Below are positions 18,029-27,743 of a stretch of 60,978 bases of DNA, piece after piece. This DNA comes from Peptostreptococcus sp. MV1. GTDB taxonomy: Bacteria; Bacillota; Clostridia; Peptostreptococcales; Peptostreptococcaceae. Position 1 is the first letter of the stretch, and each line of letters starts with the position of its first letter. Both the position numbers and the translations under genes were made by a program. Location of the stretch: positions 1-60,978 of the forward strand of contig NZ_JRNB01000003.1 in assembly GCF_000758885.1 (NCBI RefSeq), read 5' to 3'. The notes below the pieces were generated by a model, which ran no database searches, was not told the origin of the DNA, and worked only from the letters and a program-made list of their open reading frames with translations.

Positions 18029-18484
18029 TTATTCACCCTTTTCTGATTTTTCTACCTTTTCAACAAATAAAATCCCTTCCAAATGATCTATTTCGTGGCA
18101 AAAAGCTCTAGCCAATAAACCATGCCCTTCTACCTCTATATCCCTGCCAAACCTGTCCTGGGCCTTGACCTTTACGTAGTTTGGTCTTGTAACCTCCCCT
18201 ACATAATCGACCACGCTTAGGCAACCTTCTAGGTCTGTTTGCTGGCCTGAAGTCTCAACTATAACTGGATTTACTAGTTCTATCAAACCTTCTCCAATGT
18301 CGACTACTACAGCCCTCCTAAGAACACCTACCTGAGGTGCTGCTAGACCAACTCCATCTTCCTTATACATAGTATCTGCCAAATCATCTAGTAGTGTGTG
18401 TAGTCTCTCATTAAAGTCTACCACCTGCTTAGACTTTTTATTCAATAGGGGTTCTCCCATCTTCAATACATTCCTTATCGCCAT
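18029..18484 (-). CDS. def: Peptide deformylase
   Basis: This metalloenzyme removes the N-formyl group from nascent proteins. The 151-aa protein has all three catalytic motifs: GVGLAAPQVG (about 44-53), EGCLSV (metal Cys, near 87) and HEIDHLEG (metal His pair and Glu, near 130). It is the short type I form. It lies between priA and fmt as in Bacillus, so formylation and deformylation genes are coexpressed. Confidence 0.97.
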   Translation of the reverse strand: MAIRNVLKMGEPLLNKKSKQVVDFNERLHTLLDDLADTMYKEDGVGLAAPQVGVLRRAVVVDIGEGLIELVNPVIVETSGQQTDLEGCLSVVDYVGEVTRPNYVKVKAQDRFGRDIEVEGHGLLARAFCHEIDHLEGILFVEKVEKSEKGE

Positions 18485-18500
18485 TTCAAATCCTCCTCCA

Positions 18501-20813
18501 CTATATAAAACTGTTTGGGTTAATCTCTATATTTATATTAACATTTTTATCAAAAATTTGGTCAAACTTGCTAATACAAATATACCTCAGCATAGATTTA
18601 ATACGCCTTATATCCATAACCTCATCTTTAATAATAACCTGCCACCTATACCTATCATTTATCCTGTTGATAGAACACTCATTAGGTCCTAGTATCCCCT
18701 TAACTTCGATTGACTGAGATTCCAAAAGATATTTAACAGTCTCTATAAATTTAGCGGCATTATTCTTTACTATATTATAATTCTTACCCGAAAAAACTAT
18801 TCTGAACATATTATTGAAGGGTTCATATCCAAAGGCCCTCCTCAGCCTAATCTCATCCTGGTAAAAACTTTTATAATCATAATTCACTGCATGCCTGATA
18901 GCAAAATGGTCCACATTATAGGTCTGAAGTATTACATGTCCCTTTTTCTGACCTCTTCCTGCCCTTCCTGCAACCTGGGTTATCAGCTGGTAGGTCTGCT
19001 CAAAGGACCTAAAATCAGGATAATTAAGCATCATATCTGCTGAAATTATACCGACCAGGGTTACATTCTCAAAGTCATGACCCTTGCTCAATATCTGAGT
19101 ACCTATCAAGACATCCGCATCCTGTCTATTGAACTGGCTCAGTATAGACTCCAATTGACCCTTTCTCGAAGTAGTGTCCTTGTCTATCCTCAGAGTCCTT
19201 ATAGACGGATATTTCTTATTTATATATTCTTCAATTTTTTCTGTCCCCAAACCTAGGGTTCCTATGTTTGTACTGGAACACTGGGGACAGGTATCTGGTA
19301 TTAATTCTTCGTGGCCACAATAGTGGCATACACCCTTATTTTTGAACTTGTGGTAGGTCAAGGATATATCACAATTCTTACATTTAATGACATGTCCACA
19401 CTCTCTACAGGTCACAAAGCTAGCATAGCCCCTCCTATTCAAAAATAGTATGGCTTGATTGCCAGACTCCACAGTCTTTACTATCTCATCTTCCAGACTC
19501 TTGCTTATTTCTGACCTGCTACCCCTGTTCATTTCATACTTCATATCCACAATCTTTATATCAGGCATGGCTCTTTCATTGGCCCTCTTATTCAACTCCA
19601 AAAGAGTATACTCACCCTCTTGAGCCCTGTAATAGTCTGATACAGAAGGTGTCGCCGAACCCATCAGCAGGGTCACATGATGTTTTAGGGACATATATCT
19701 AGCAACCTCTATAGTAGAATACTTGGGAGTCATTTCGGAATTATAGCTCATATCATGTTCTTCATCTATTATAATCAATCCCAAGGACCTAAAAGGCAAA
19801 AATATAGCCGACCTAGTTCCTATTATGACCCTTATATTCCCATTTTTTATTTCCCTATAGACATCGTGCTTTTGTCCCTCGGACAAACCACTGTGGAATA
19901 CTCCAACTATCTCTCCAAATCTAGCCTTTACCCTGGATATCATCTGGGGTGTCAGGGCTATCTCTGGTACTAATAAAATACTATCTAATCCTTGATTTAG
20001 ACTATATTCTATCAGTTCCATATACACTTCAGTCTTGCCACTTCCTGTTACACCATGTAGCAAAAAGGGCTTTTTATTCTCTAGTGGGAAATCCTTCTTT
20101 ATATGGTCTACCACATATAACTGGTCCTTGTTCAAACTCACTTCTTTTGAGTAGATCTTAAATTTGCTATCGGACTTCCTGTAATAGTCGAGTTCTTCAA
20201 CATTTAAAAAATCCTTGTCTACCAAGCTCTTTATACTTTGACTTGAAACACCTAAAATTTCCATTAGCGTCTTATACTCTACAGACTCATTTGAACTTAG
20301 AAATTTAATTATTTCCTCTTGTTTAAGACCAAGTCTATATTTATTTTCAGAAATCATCTGGTCTATTTCTTCTAGTCCATATTTGAGTGATAGGTAGCTG
20401 ATTTTTTTTTCATTTTTCTTATCTGTATATGTCCAAATTACTTGTCCATCTTCTTCTACCTTCTTGGCCTCCAACTTGTATCCCTTGGGATAAAAGAGGT
20501 TTAGAGCATCCATATAGGTGCACATATACCTATTTCTAATCCAAGCTATTAGCCTTATATTTTCCTTACTCAACATGGGCTCTACATCTAGGATTTCAAA
20601 TATTACCTTTATCTTATCTGGCTCAATATCGTCTTGTCCTAGCCTATCCCTCTTCCTCACTACAAAGGCCTCTGTTGGCTTGTTTGACTTGCCAAAGGGA
20701 AGGCTGACCCTATGACCAACCATAATTTTTTCTTCCATATTATCTGGAACCTTGTATGTAAAAATCATATCGGCAAACCTGCTCTTATTTCTAAGTATTA
20801 AATCAATATACAC
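18501..20813 (-). CDS. priA: Primosomal replication restart helicase
   Basis: PriA is a 3'-5' superfamily 2 helicase that reloads the replisome at stalled forks. From the start at 20813 it is 770 aa. A 3'-DNA-binding domain lies at the N terminus, Walker A GVTGSGKTEVY near residue 250, the DEEHD box near 350, and a cysteine-rich zinc region (CRECGHVIKCKNC then CHYCGHEELIPDTCPQC) near 465-505. It ends with helicase motifs including GTQILSKGHDF and QVAGRAGRG. The likely initiator is GTG at 20813, behind GGAGGGAGG; longer in-frame readings run into the upstream hairpin. Confidence 0.95.
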   Translation of the reverse strand: MYIDLILRNKSRFADMIFTYKVPDNMEEKIMVGHRVSLPFGKSNKPTEAFVVRKRDRLGQDDIEPDKIKVIFEILDVEPMLSKENIRLIAWIRNRYMCTYMDALNLFYPKGYKLEAKKVEEDGQVIWTYTDKKNEKKISYLSLKYGLEEIDQMISENKYRLGLKQEEIIKFLSSNESVEYKTLMEILGVSSQSIKSLVDKDFLNVEELDYYRKSDSKFKIYSKEVSLNKDQLYVVDHIKKDFPLENKKPFLLHGVTGSGKTEVYMELIEYSLNQGLDSILLVPEIALTPQMISRVKARFGEIVGVFHSGLSEGQKHDVYREIKNGNIRVIIGTRSAIFLPFRSLGLIIIDEEHDMSYNSEMTPKYSTIEVARYMSLKHHVTLLMGSATPSVSDYYRAQEGEYTLLELNKRANERAMPDIKIVDMKYEMNRGSRSEISKSLEDEIVKTVESGNQAILFLNRRGYASFVTCRECGHVIKCKNCDISLTYHKFKNKGVCHYCGHEELIPDTCPQCSSTNIGTLGLGTEKIEEYINKKYPSIRTLRIDKDTTSRKGQLESILSQFNRQDADVLIGTQILSKGHDFENVTLVGIISADMMLNYPDFRSFEQTYQLITQVAGRAGRGQKKGHVILQTYNVDHFAIRHAVNYDYKSFYQDEIRLRRAFGYEPFNNMFRIVFSGKNYNIVKNNAAKFIETVKYLLESQSIEVKGILGPNECSINRINDRYRWQVIIKDEVMDIRRIKSMLRYICISKFDQIFDKNVNINIEINPNSFI

Positions 20814-20840
20814 ATTCCATACCTCCCTCCAGATAATCAC

Positions 20841-20884
20841 AAAAATAGCTAAATGGTAAAGGGTCAACATTTACATTTAGCTAT
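20841..20884 (-). terminator. Terminator-like hairpin between coaBC and priA
   Basis: An 11-bp inverted repeat (ATAGCTAAATG at 20845-20855 and CATTTAGCTAT at 20874-20884) is followed on the minus strand by a short T-run (TTTTG). It lies between the coaBC stop and the priA ribosome site and probably reduces expression of the distal operon. Confidence 0.65.
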
Positions 20885-20891
20885 CTTCATC

Positions 20892-22103
20892 CTACTTATT
20901 TTCTAATATATCTCTTACCTTATCTAGTATCTTGTCTCCTACTTCAGATTTCAGTAGCTTTGGATATTCATTAATCCTTCCATCTGCATCTATTATCTTA
21001 ACTATGTTGGTCTCTGTAGCAAAACCTGCCCCCTGCTTTGTCAGGTCGTTGGCAACTATGAAGTCAAGATTTTTCTTTTTAACCTTCTTGGCTGCATTTT
21101 CCAAGACGTCATTAGTTTCGGCAGCAAAGCCAACCAAAACCTTGTCGCCCTTTATCTTACCCAACTCATGGGCTATGTCCTTATTTCTAGATAATTCAAT
21201 ACAAAGGTCTGAGTCCTTCTTCTTTATTTTCTTATCAGAGTATGACTTTGGCTTGTAGTCAGCTACTGCGGCACTCTGGATAACCACCTCATTGGAGTCA
21301 AACTCGCTCACTAGGTTTTTATATAGGTCATCTGCACTTTCGATAGCTATAAATTTAGCCAAACCTTTAGGAATATCTAGGTCAGTCTTTCCTGATACCA
21401 AGGTAACCTGAGCCCCTCTAGCTACTGCCCTTTTGGCTATTGCATAGCCCATCTTGCCACTAGACCTGTTGGTAATATACCTGACTGGGTCAATGGCCTC
21501 TATAGTAGGTCCAGCACTTATCATTATCTTCCTGCCCACTAGGTCCTTGTCAGTAGATTTCTCTTCAAAAAATGTGACTACATGCTTAATTATGTCATCT
21601 ACATCAGCTAGCTTTCCTGGACCTATATCTCCACATGCCAACCTACCTGATGCTGGTTCTATAAACATATAGCCTAGGTCAGAAAGTTTATGTATATTAT
21701 CCTGAACAATCTTATTTGTATACATATTTGTATTCATAGCTGGTGCCACTATAACCTGCGCCCTAGTAGCCATTACTGTTGTTGTCAACATATCATCAGC
21801 TATACCACTAGCTAGCTTGCCTATAAAATTAGCAGTCGCCGGCACTATCAAAAAGGCATCTGCCTTTTTTGCCAACTCTATATGCTCTACCTCCCAAGTC
21901 TTGGGTTCCTTGAACATATCATTTATCACAAAATTATTACTCAAGGTCTGGAAGGTCATAGGATTTACAAACTCACAGGCAGACTCTGTCATTACAACAT
22001 GTATATTTGCATTCAACTTTTTCAATTTACTCACGACATCACAGGCCTTGTAGGCTGCTATGCCACCTGTAACACCTACTACAATAGTCTTATTACTTAG
22101 CAT
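20892..22103 (-). CDS. coaBC: Bifunctional PPC synthetase/decarboxylase
   Basis: CoaBC joins cysteine to phosphopantothenate with CTP and then decarboxylates the product, two consecutive steps of coenzyme A synthesis. The 403-aa protein has the FMN-dependent CoaC half first (GVTGGIAAYKACDVVSKL; PAMNTNMY; ASGRLACGDIGPG) and the CoaB half from about residue 190 (ISAGPTIEAIDPVRYITNRS). RSSGKMGYAIA marks the CTP-binding dimer region. It lies between rpoZ and priA as in Bacillus. Confidence 0.96.
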   Translation of the reverse strand: MLSNKTIVVGVTGGIAAYKACDVVSKLKKLNANIHVVMTESACEFVNPMTFQTLSNNFVINDMFKEPKTWEVEHIELAKKADAFLIVPATANFIGKLASGIADDMLTTTVMATRAQVIVAPAMNTNMYTNKIVQDNIHKLSDLGYMFIEPASGRLACGDIGPGKLADVDDIIKHVVTFFEEKSTDKDLVGRKIMISAGPTIEAIDPVRYITNRSSGKMGYAIAKRAVARGAQVTLVSGKTDLDIPKGLAKFIAIESADDLYKNLVSEFDSNEVVIQSAAVADYKPKSYSDKKIKKKDSDLCIELSRNKDIAHELGKIKGDKVLVGFAAETNDVLENAAKKVKKKNLDFIVANDLTKQGAGFATETNIVKIIDADGRINEYPKLLKSEVGDKILDKVRDILENK

Positions 22104-22211
22104 GTCAATAGACTCCTTTTCATAGTTTTCATTAAATTCATATAGTTGTCTTACTAAAATTAAATGGCTTTAGTAACTTTCAAGTGCCATCCTACATTCA
22201 TGGATTTATTA

Positions 22212-22478
22212 TTAGTCCTGTTCTAGTAATTTCTTCTCCTGGGCCAACTTATGAGCCAATTCCTTAGCTTCAATCTCATCATCAGTAAGGAGTCTATATC
22301 CTACCTTACCTGCTATAATTTCTTCACTAGCCACTACTACTGGCTTGTCTTTGGAGTCAGCCTTTATAAGAGGTTCTTCCTTGTCAACCAATTCTCTTGC
22401 CCTCTTTGACACTGTTGCAATTAGGTAGTATCTATTGTCTATCTTTTCTACTATATCATTTAATGATGGTCTTAACAT
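22212..22478 (-). CDS. rpoZ: RNA polymerase omega subunit
   Basis: Omega binds the beta-prime subunit and aids RNA polymerase assembly. The 88-aa protein has the N-terminal family signature MLRPSLNDIVEKIDNRYYLI and the conserved helix VSKRARELVD. The C-terminal third is variable and charged, as usual. The gene overlaps the end of gmk by 23 nt, a common coupling. About 108 nt without a gene separates it from coaBC. Confidence 0.94.
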   Translation of the reverse strand: MLRPSLNDIVEKIDNRYYLIATVSKRARELVDKEEPLIKADSKDKPVVVASEEIIAGKVGYRLLTDDEIEAKELAHKLAQEKKLLEQD

Positions 22479-23097
22479 TTTCTATCTCCTTCTCAAACAT
22501 ATCTAATATATCTTTTTTGTATCTCTTAACCTTGTTCTTTTCAACTTCTAATATATTTAAAATCTCTTCTGAAGACTTTTCGACTATATTGTTAAATATA
22601 AAGTAGTCATAATCTCCCAAGAGCTTGATTTCATCATAAGCACTGTTGAATCTCTTTTCTATCTGTTCTTCTGTTTCTGTGCCCCTTCCTACAATTCTAT
22701 TCTTTAATTCCTGAAGGCTAGGTGGCAAGACAAATATGAATACAGCCTGTGGATAGACCTCCTTTATCTGCATGGCTCCCTGCATCTCTATCTCTAAAAT
22801 GACATCTCTACCCTTGTCTAGTTCGTCAAAAATTGCCTTCTTAGGCGTACCATAGTAGTTGTCATATATCATGGCATGCTCTAAAAACTCACCATTTTCA
22901 ACCATGGCCTCAAATTCTTCCTTGGTCTTAAAAAAATAAGACTTTCCTTCTATCTCTCCTACCCTAGGTTTTCTAGTAGTTGCCGAAATAGATAAATTGA
23001 TGTCCTCATGCTTAGAAACTATATCCTTACAAATAGTCCCCTTACCAGTCCCGCTTGGACCGGACACAACAAGTAATAAACCCTTTTTATTAATCAT
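22456..23097 (-). CDS. gmk: Guanylate kinase
   Basis: This enzyme phosphorylates GMP to GDP with ATP. The 213-aa protein has P-loop VSGPSGTGKGTICK at the N terminus, the GMP-binding SATTRKPRVGEIEGKSYFF near 35-53, HAMIYDNYYGTP near 77 and EIEMQGAMQIK near 105. The start at 23097 is preceded by GGGGGAT; the earlier in-frame TTG is not needed. It sits between yicC and rpoZ. A remA/DUF370 gene, found between yicC and gmk in many Firmicutes, is absent. Confidence 0.96.
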   Translation of the reverse strand: MINKKGLLLVVSGPSGTGKGTICKDIVSKHEDINLSISATTRKPRVGEIEGKSYFFKTKEEFEAMVENGEFLEHAMIYDNYYGTPKKAIFDELDKGRDVILEIEMQGAMQIKEVYPQAVFIFVLPPSLQELKNRIVGRGTETEEQIEKRFNSAYDEIKLLGDYDYFIFNNIVEKSSEEILNILEVEKNKVKRYKKDILDMFEKEIENVKTIIK

Positions 23098-23110
23098 ATT
23101 ATCCCCCAAA

Positions 23111-23992
23111 CTACTCTATATTCTGGACCTGCTCTCTGATTTTTTCCAATTCAGCCTTCATATTGATAACTAGGTTGGCTATAGAAACATCAGACGACTT
23201 TGAACCCATAGTATTGACTTCCCTGTTCATCTCCTGAATCAAGAAGTCCATCTTCCTACCAACTGATTCATCTGCTGTTACAGTGTCCCTCAGCTGGTTT
23301 ATGTGACTCTTAAACCTTACTATTTCCTCTGTAATGTTGGACTTGTCAGCATATATAGCTACTTCCTGGGCCAACCTGTACTCGTCCACTACATTTGGAT
23401 CGTCCAATAGCTCGCCAATCCTGGTATTTAATTTTTCCTTGTACTCTTTTTCAATAGTTCCTGTATGTAATTCTAGATCACATACCGACTTTTCCAAGAG
23501 GTCTGCCCTGGCAAGAATGTCTTTTTCTAGTTTTTGACCTTCTACTATCCTCATCTGACACAAGTTTTCTAGGGCCTTCTTGCTAGCTAGTGATAACATG
23601 TTCCACAACAACTCTTCGTCATCTTCAGCCTCAGTAATCTTGACCACATCAGGAAACTTGGCTATATCTACCGGATTAATAGCTTCTTCCATACCAAAGT
23701 CACTCTTTATATTTTTAAGAATGTCATAGTACTGTCTAGCCAGCTCCGCATCATACACCAGATGGGATCCGACAGAAGCAACCGTCTCAAACTTAACGAA
23801 TATATCAACCCTACCCCTGTTTAGGTAGTCCTTAACCAAAAATCTCAACTTGTCTTCCAAGAAGGATAATTTCCTAGGAAGTCTAGGATTTATGTCCAAA
23901 TACTTGTGATTTATTGTTTTGCATTCAACCGAAAGATTATAGTATTGGTCCTTAAAGTCGCCCATACCAAATCCCGTCATACTCTTCGCCAT
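23111..23992 (-). CDS. yicC: YicC-family endoribonuclease
   Basis: The 293-aa protein belongs to the YicC/YloC family, recently shown to cleave RNA and influence small-RNA stability. It starts with the family signature MAKSMTGFGMGDF and has the YicC-like N-terminal domain (to about 155) and the DUF1732 C-terminal domain (ending MKAELEKIREQVQNIE), where conserved acidic residues probably bind metal. GGAG sits 7 nt before the ATG at 23992. It is the first gene of the long operon ending with thiN, directly behind a good promoter. Confidence 0.93.
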   Translation of the reverse strand: MAKSMTGFGMGDFKDQYYNLSVECKTINHKYLDINPRLPRKLSFLEDKLRFLVKDYLNRGRVDIFVKFETVASVGSHLVYDAELARQYYDILKNIKSDFGMEEAINPVDIAKFPDVVKITEAEDDEELLWNMLSLASKKALENLCQMRIVEGQKLEKDILARADLLEKSVCDLELHTGTIEKEYKEKLNTRIGELLDDPNVVDEYRLAQEVAIYADKSNITEEIVRFKSHINQLRDTVTADESVGRKMDFLIQEMNREVNTMGSKSSDVSIANLVINMKAELEKIREQVQNIE

Positions 23993-24032
23993 AACTAATC
24001 TCCAATCCAATATAAAATTGCTACTAATCTTT

Positions 24033-24061
24033 ATTATAACATATTGGACAGGCTCTCACAA
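24033..24061 (-). promoter_or_regulatory. Promoter of the yicC-thiN operon
   Basis: Minus-strand -35 TTGTGA (24056-24061) and -10 TATAAT (24033-24038, with TG one base upstream) have an exact 17-bp spacer. It lies between the pgi terminator and yicC and would drive the 15-gene housekeeping operon. Confidence 0.8.
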
Positions 24062-24067
24062 CACATA

Positions 24068-24105
24068 AAACCTCTCGACTGGCTGTTAAACCAATCAAGA
24101 GGTTT
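24068..24105 (-). terminator. Terminator of pgi
   Basis: A stem of about 15 bp (24068-24082 with 24091-24105) has two positions that mispair on the plus strand but form G-U pairs in the minus-strand transcript. That polarity fits termination of pgi. A TTTT tail follows. Confidence 0.85.
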
Positions 24106-24141
24106 GTACTTATAAATATTCTATTATCGTCCAAATAAAAA

Positions 24142-25488
24142 CTATAATCTAGCTTCTAATTTTGCCTTTTCTTCTTCGTAGCCTGGATTGCCTAGTAGGG
24201 CAAACATGTTTCTCTTGTAGTCTTCTACACCTGGCTGGTTGAATGGATTAACTCCTAGGATTACACCTCCTATACCACAAGCCTTTTCAAAGAAGTATAC
24301 CATCTGTCCAAATGTATACTCATCTAATCTAGCAACATTTATCACTAGATTAGGAACATCTCCATCTGTATGAGCTAGTAGGGTACCCTGGAAGGCCTTC
24401 TGATTTACGAAGTCTACTGTCCTGCCTGCCAAGTAATTTAATCCGTCCAAGTCATCCTTGTCCATCTTTATTTCTAGGTCTCTTCTTGGATTTTCTACGT
24501 TTATTACAGTTTCAAAGATAAACCTTCTACCATCCTGTATGTACTGTCCCATTGAGTGTAAGTCTGTTGAGAAGTTTACTGAAGCTGGGAAGATACCCCT
24601 CTGGTCCTTACCTTCACTCTCACCAAACAACTGCTTCCACCATTCAGCAAAATACTGTAGCTGTGGTTCGTAGTTTACCAATAGTTCAGTTTCCTTGCCC
24701 TTTCTCTGTAGTACTGTTCTGGCAACAGCATACTGGTAGGCCTGATTGCTAGCTAGGTCCTTTACTAAATATTCTTCTCTGGCATCAGCTGCCCCCTTCA
24801 TCATGGCATCTATATCAAAGCCTGCTGCTGCGATTGGAAGTAGTCCAACTGCTGTTAGGACTGAGAACCTACCGCCTACATTATCTGGTATTACGAAAGT
24901 TTCATAACCTTCTGCTTCAGATAGACTTCTAAGAGCCCCCTTGTTGGCATCTGTAGTAGCATATATCCTTTTTGCAGCCTCTTCCTTACCATATCTCTTT
25001 TCTAGGTCTTCCTTGAAAATTCTAAAGGCAAGGGCTGGCTCAGTTGTTGTACCTGACTTAGATATTACATTTACAGAATAGTCCCTATCTGCTACTAGGT
25101 CTAATAGGTCTAGTAGGTATGATGAACTGATACTGTTACCTGCAAAGTATATCTCTGGAGCCTGTCTCTCTTCCTTGCTCAAGTTATTCTTAAAATTCTT
25201 GCCCAACATCTCGATAGCTGCCTTGGCACCTAGGTAAGAACCACCAATACCTATTACTACCAAAACCTCTGAATCAGACTTAATCTTGTCTGCTGCCTTT
25301 TTAATTCTAGCAAACTCATCCTTGTCATAATTGACAGGTAGGTCCATCCAACCTAGGTAGTCATTACCTAGAGACTCACCTTCATGTAGTAGGTCATGTG
25401 CTACGTCAACAAATGGCTGCATAGCCTCTACTTCTCTCTTAGCCAAAAACTTTTCGGCCTTACTGTAATCAAATTTAATGTTACTCAT
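24142..25488 (-). CDS. pgi: Glucose-6-phosphate isomerase
   Basis: Pgi interconverts glucose-6-phosphate and fructose-6-phosphate in glycolysis and gluconeogenesis. The 448-aa protein is the Gram-positive short type. The phosphate-binding SIS motifs are [14 protein letters not shown] near 78, [16 protein letters not shown] near 143 and [14 protein letters not shown] near 205; [20 protein letters not shown], with catalytic residues, is near 305. It is a single-gene unit with its own terminator and a likely extended -10 promoter. It is unlinked here to gap, though it acts in the same pathway. Confidence 0.97.
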   Translation of the reverse strand: MSNIKFDYSKAEKFLAKREVEAMQPFVDVAHDLLHEGESLGNDYLGWMDLPVNYDKDEFARIKKAADKIKSDSEVLVVIGIGGSYLGAKAAIEMLGKNFKNNLSKEERQAPEIYFAGNSISSSYLLDLLDLVADRDYSVNVISKSGTTTEPALAFRIFKEDLEKRYGKEEAAKRIYATTDANKGALRSLSEAEGYETFVIPDNVGGRFSVLTAVGLLPIAAAGFDIDAMMKGAADAREEYLVKDLASNQAYQYAVARTVLQRKGKETELLVNYEPQLQYFAEWWKQLFGESEGKDQRGIFPASVNFSTDLHSMGQYIQDGRRFIFETVINVENPRRDLEIKMDKDDLDGLNYLAGRTVDFVNQKAFQGTLLAHTDGDVPNLVINVARLDEYTFGQMVYFFEKACGIGGVILGVNPFNQPGVEDYKRNMFALLGNPGYEEEKAKLEARL

Positions 25489-25571
25489 ATTGCCTCCTCT
25501 ATTACTTTCTATTTATAAAACCAACTCCACCACAGTCAGTTTATTACCATAACCATTATTTTATTATTACC

Positions 25572-25577
25572 ATTATA
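25572..25577 (-). promoter_or_regulatory. Extended -10 promoter candidate for pgi
   Basis: TGGTATAAT on the minus strand gives an extended -10 element at 25572-25577, about 85 nt upstream of pgi and partly next to the end of the preceding gene. No good -35 is visible. Confidence 0.45.
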
Positions 25578-25580
25578 CCA

Positions 25581-27194
25581 CTACTTCTTATTTTTAGTAT
25601 CTAAAGGTAAATATTTTTCAATTATTTTTTCTGCACACTTTATACCATCAACAGCAGCAGTCACTATACCACCAGCGTAGCCAGCACCTTCGCCACATGG
25701 GTATATATTTGATATATTGACAGACTGAAGACTCAACTTGTCCCTACTTATCCTAACTGGGGCTGATGACCTAGTTTCTATCCCTGTCAGGACTGCATCA
25801 TCCATAGCAAATCCCCTCAGTCTCTTGTCCATGTCAATTATTCCCTCTCTCATGGCATCCACCACAAAGTCAGGTAGACATAAGCTTAAGTCCGTAGGCT
25901 TTACACCTGGCCTATAAGATGGTCTCACACTAGCAAGACCACTTGAAGGTCTTCCCGCTAAAAAGTCCCCAACTAGCTGGCAAGGAGCATGATAGTTAGA
26001 TCCACCCACTTCAAAGGCCATGGCCTCATATTTTTCCTGAAAATCTATACCTGCCAAGGGGTGGTCTGAGCCGTAATCCTCTGTAGTGATATTTACCAAT
26101 AGTCCACTATTGGCATTCTCCTGGTCTCTGGCGTGTTCACTCATACCATTAGTAACCAGGTGCCCCTGACTACTAGCAGAAGCTATTACACTGCCTCCAG
26201 GACACATACAGAAGGTATATACACTCCTGCCATTAGATACTTGACTAGTCAACCTGTAATCCGCAGCCCCCAACCTCTCATGTCCTGCAAACTTGCCATA
26301 CTGGGCCCTGTTTATTAGGTCCTGTGGGTGCTCTATCCTGGCCCCAATGGCAAAGGGTTTTTGCTCCATATATAGGCCCCTCGAGTTCAGCATCCTATAG
26401 CTGTCCCTGGCGCTATGGCCGATAGCTAGTATTAGGTCATTGCAGGCAAGTTCTTCATCTCCATTTATAGTGACTGACACCAAGTGAGCATCTTCTACCT
26501 TTATATCTGTCACCTGACTTGAAAACCTGACCTGGCCACCAAGATGGATAATCTCATTCCTGATGTTTTTTACCACATTCTTCAAAATGTCAGTTCCCAC
26601 GTGGGGCTTATGAGAATAGAGGATATCCTCCGGTGCTCCTGCTAGGATAAACTCTCTTAGGACCTTGTCACTCCTGATATCCTTTATCCTAGTAGTCAGC
26701 TTGCCATCAGAAAATGTACCTGCTCCACCCTCACCAAACTGAACGTTTGACCTATCATTTAAAATACCACTTTTCCAAAACTCGTCTATATCTTGAGTCC
26801 TGGTGTCCACATCCTGGCCTCTTTCCAATAGTATGGGTCTATATCCTCTTTGTGCCAACAAAAGGCTGGCAAAAAGACCCGCTGGACCCGCACCAACAAC
26901 TATTGGCCTCTTCTTCATGACCACATGACCTGATTCTATATCTTGGTACCTATTACTTGCTATAAATACCGTATCTTTTGATTTTCTTGCTAGAAGCTTT
27001 TTTTCAGACTTCAAGCTCACGTCCACTGTATAGACAAAGCTTATCTGCCCCTTTTTCCTAGCGTCTATAGACTCCTTATAGATACTGTAGTCTATTATAT
27101 CACTGTCATTTATCCTCAATTTTTTACACAGCTTGGACCTTACTAGGTCTATGGGCTGGTCTATATCTATTTTTATGTTAGATACTCTTAACAT
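25581..27194 (-). CDS. FAD-dependent oxidoreductase (COG2509 type)
   Basis: The 537-aa cytosolic flavoprotein has an N-terminal domain of about 95 residues (LRVSNIKIDIDQPIDLVRSK) typical of the COG2509 uncharacterised dehydrogenases. Next comes the dinucleotide-binding motif VVGAGPAGLFASLLLAQ near residue 100, the internal QFGEGGAGTFSDGKLTTR, and a C-terminal FAD-binding GEGAGYAGGIVTAAVDG. CMCPGGSVIASAS near 330 is a family signature. AAGGAGGACC precedes the ATG. The electron donor and substrate are unknown for this family. No neighbouring gene suggests a role. Confidence 0.88.
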   Translation of the reverse strand: MLRVSNIKIDIDQPIDLVRSKLCKKLRINDSDIIDYSIYKESIDARKKGQISFVYTVDVSLKSEKKLLARKSKDTVFIASNRYQDIESGHVVMKKRPIVVGAGPAGLFASLLLAQRGYRPILLERGQDVDTRTQDIDEFWKSGILNDRSNVQFGEGGAGTFSDGKLTTRIKDIRSDKVLREFILAGAPEDILYSHKPHVGTDILKNVVKNIRNEIIHLGGQVRFSSQVTDIKVEDAHLVSVTINGDEELACNDLILAIGHSARDSYRMLNSRGLYMEQKPFAIGARIEHPQDLINRAQYGKFAGHERLGAADYRLTSQVSNGRSVYTFCMCPGGSVIASASSQGHLVTNGMSEHARDQENANSGLLVNITTEDYGSDHPLAGIDFQEKYEAMAFEVGGSNYHAPCQLVGDFLAGRPSSGLASVRPSYRPGVKPTDLSLCLPDFVVDAMREGIIDMDKRLRGFAMDDAVLTGIETRSSAPVRISRDKLSLQSVNISNIYPCGEGAGYAGGIVTAAVDGIKCAEKIIEKYLPLDTKNKK

Positions 27195-27303
27195 TGGTCC
27201 TCCTTGTCTTATTCACACCTACCAATTCACTTCTGCCAACAAATTCACTACTAGCCTAGGATTAGATATTTACCTATGACTATTATAGCCATAAATACAC
27301 AAA

Positions 27304-27342
27304 AAAGACTAAATCACAAACAATACTCGCAATTTAGTCTTT
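27304..27342 (-). terminator. Terminator of the SEC-C operon
   Basis: An 11-bp perfect inverted repeat (AAAGACTAAAT at 27304-27314 and ATTTAGTCTTT at 27332-27342) continues as TTT on the minus strand. It lies about 20 nt past the stop of the 124-aa protein gene. Confidence 0.8.
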
Positions 27343-27360
27343 TAATCTTCCAAATTTAGC

Positions 27361-27735
27361 CTAGTCCTTTGTAATCAAGCCCCTGATAACCTTCATATTG
27401 TTGAATATCTTTTCAACAAAGTTCTCTGCTATCTCGTCATCCAATAGCTTGATTTCTAAGTTTTCGTCACCTTCAATACCCTTGTCCCTACAATACTGGT
27501 TAGCTATTTCCATTATAGCTTCCTTGTTGTCTGGTGCCAGAGAATACTCCTTGTAGTCCACTATGACATACTGAAGCACTTCCTGCTTGCCATCCTTGTT
27601 GTATCCAATCTCTATATGGTAGATTACGGCAAATAGGTTTTCTATCTTCTCCTCACCATTGTAAACTGGTATAGCTGGATTTGACTTTATAAAATTAGTA
27701 GATACCGGTATACTATTTCCTACTTTTAACTGCAT
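27361..27735 (-). CDS. Unrecognised 124-aa protein, partner of the SEC-C protein
   Basis: I do not recognise this family. The 124-aa protein is acidic and soluble, without a signal peptide or membrane helix. It reads as a small beta-rich domain (LFAVIYHIEIGYNKDGKQEV, then QYVIVDYKEYSL) followed by helices (NKEAIMEIANQYCRDKG, and a C-terminal EIAENFVEKIFNNMKVI). AATAGGAGGAAAT gives a strong start. It is 8 nt downstream of the SEC-C gene and ends at a terminator, so the two form an operon and may act together. No conserved catalytic pattern is apparent. Confidence 0.8.
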   Translation of the reverse strand: MQLKVGNSIPVSTNFIKSNPAIPVYNGEEKIENLFAVIYHIEIGYNKDGKQEVLQYVIVDYKEYSLAPDNKEAIMEIANQYCRDKGIEGDENLEIKLLDDEIAENFVEKIFNNMKVIRGLITKD

Positions 27736-27743
27736 ATTTCCTC

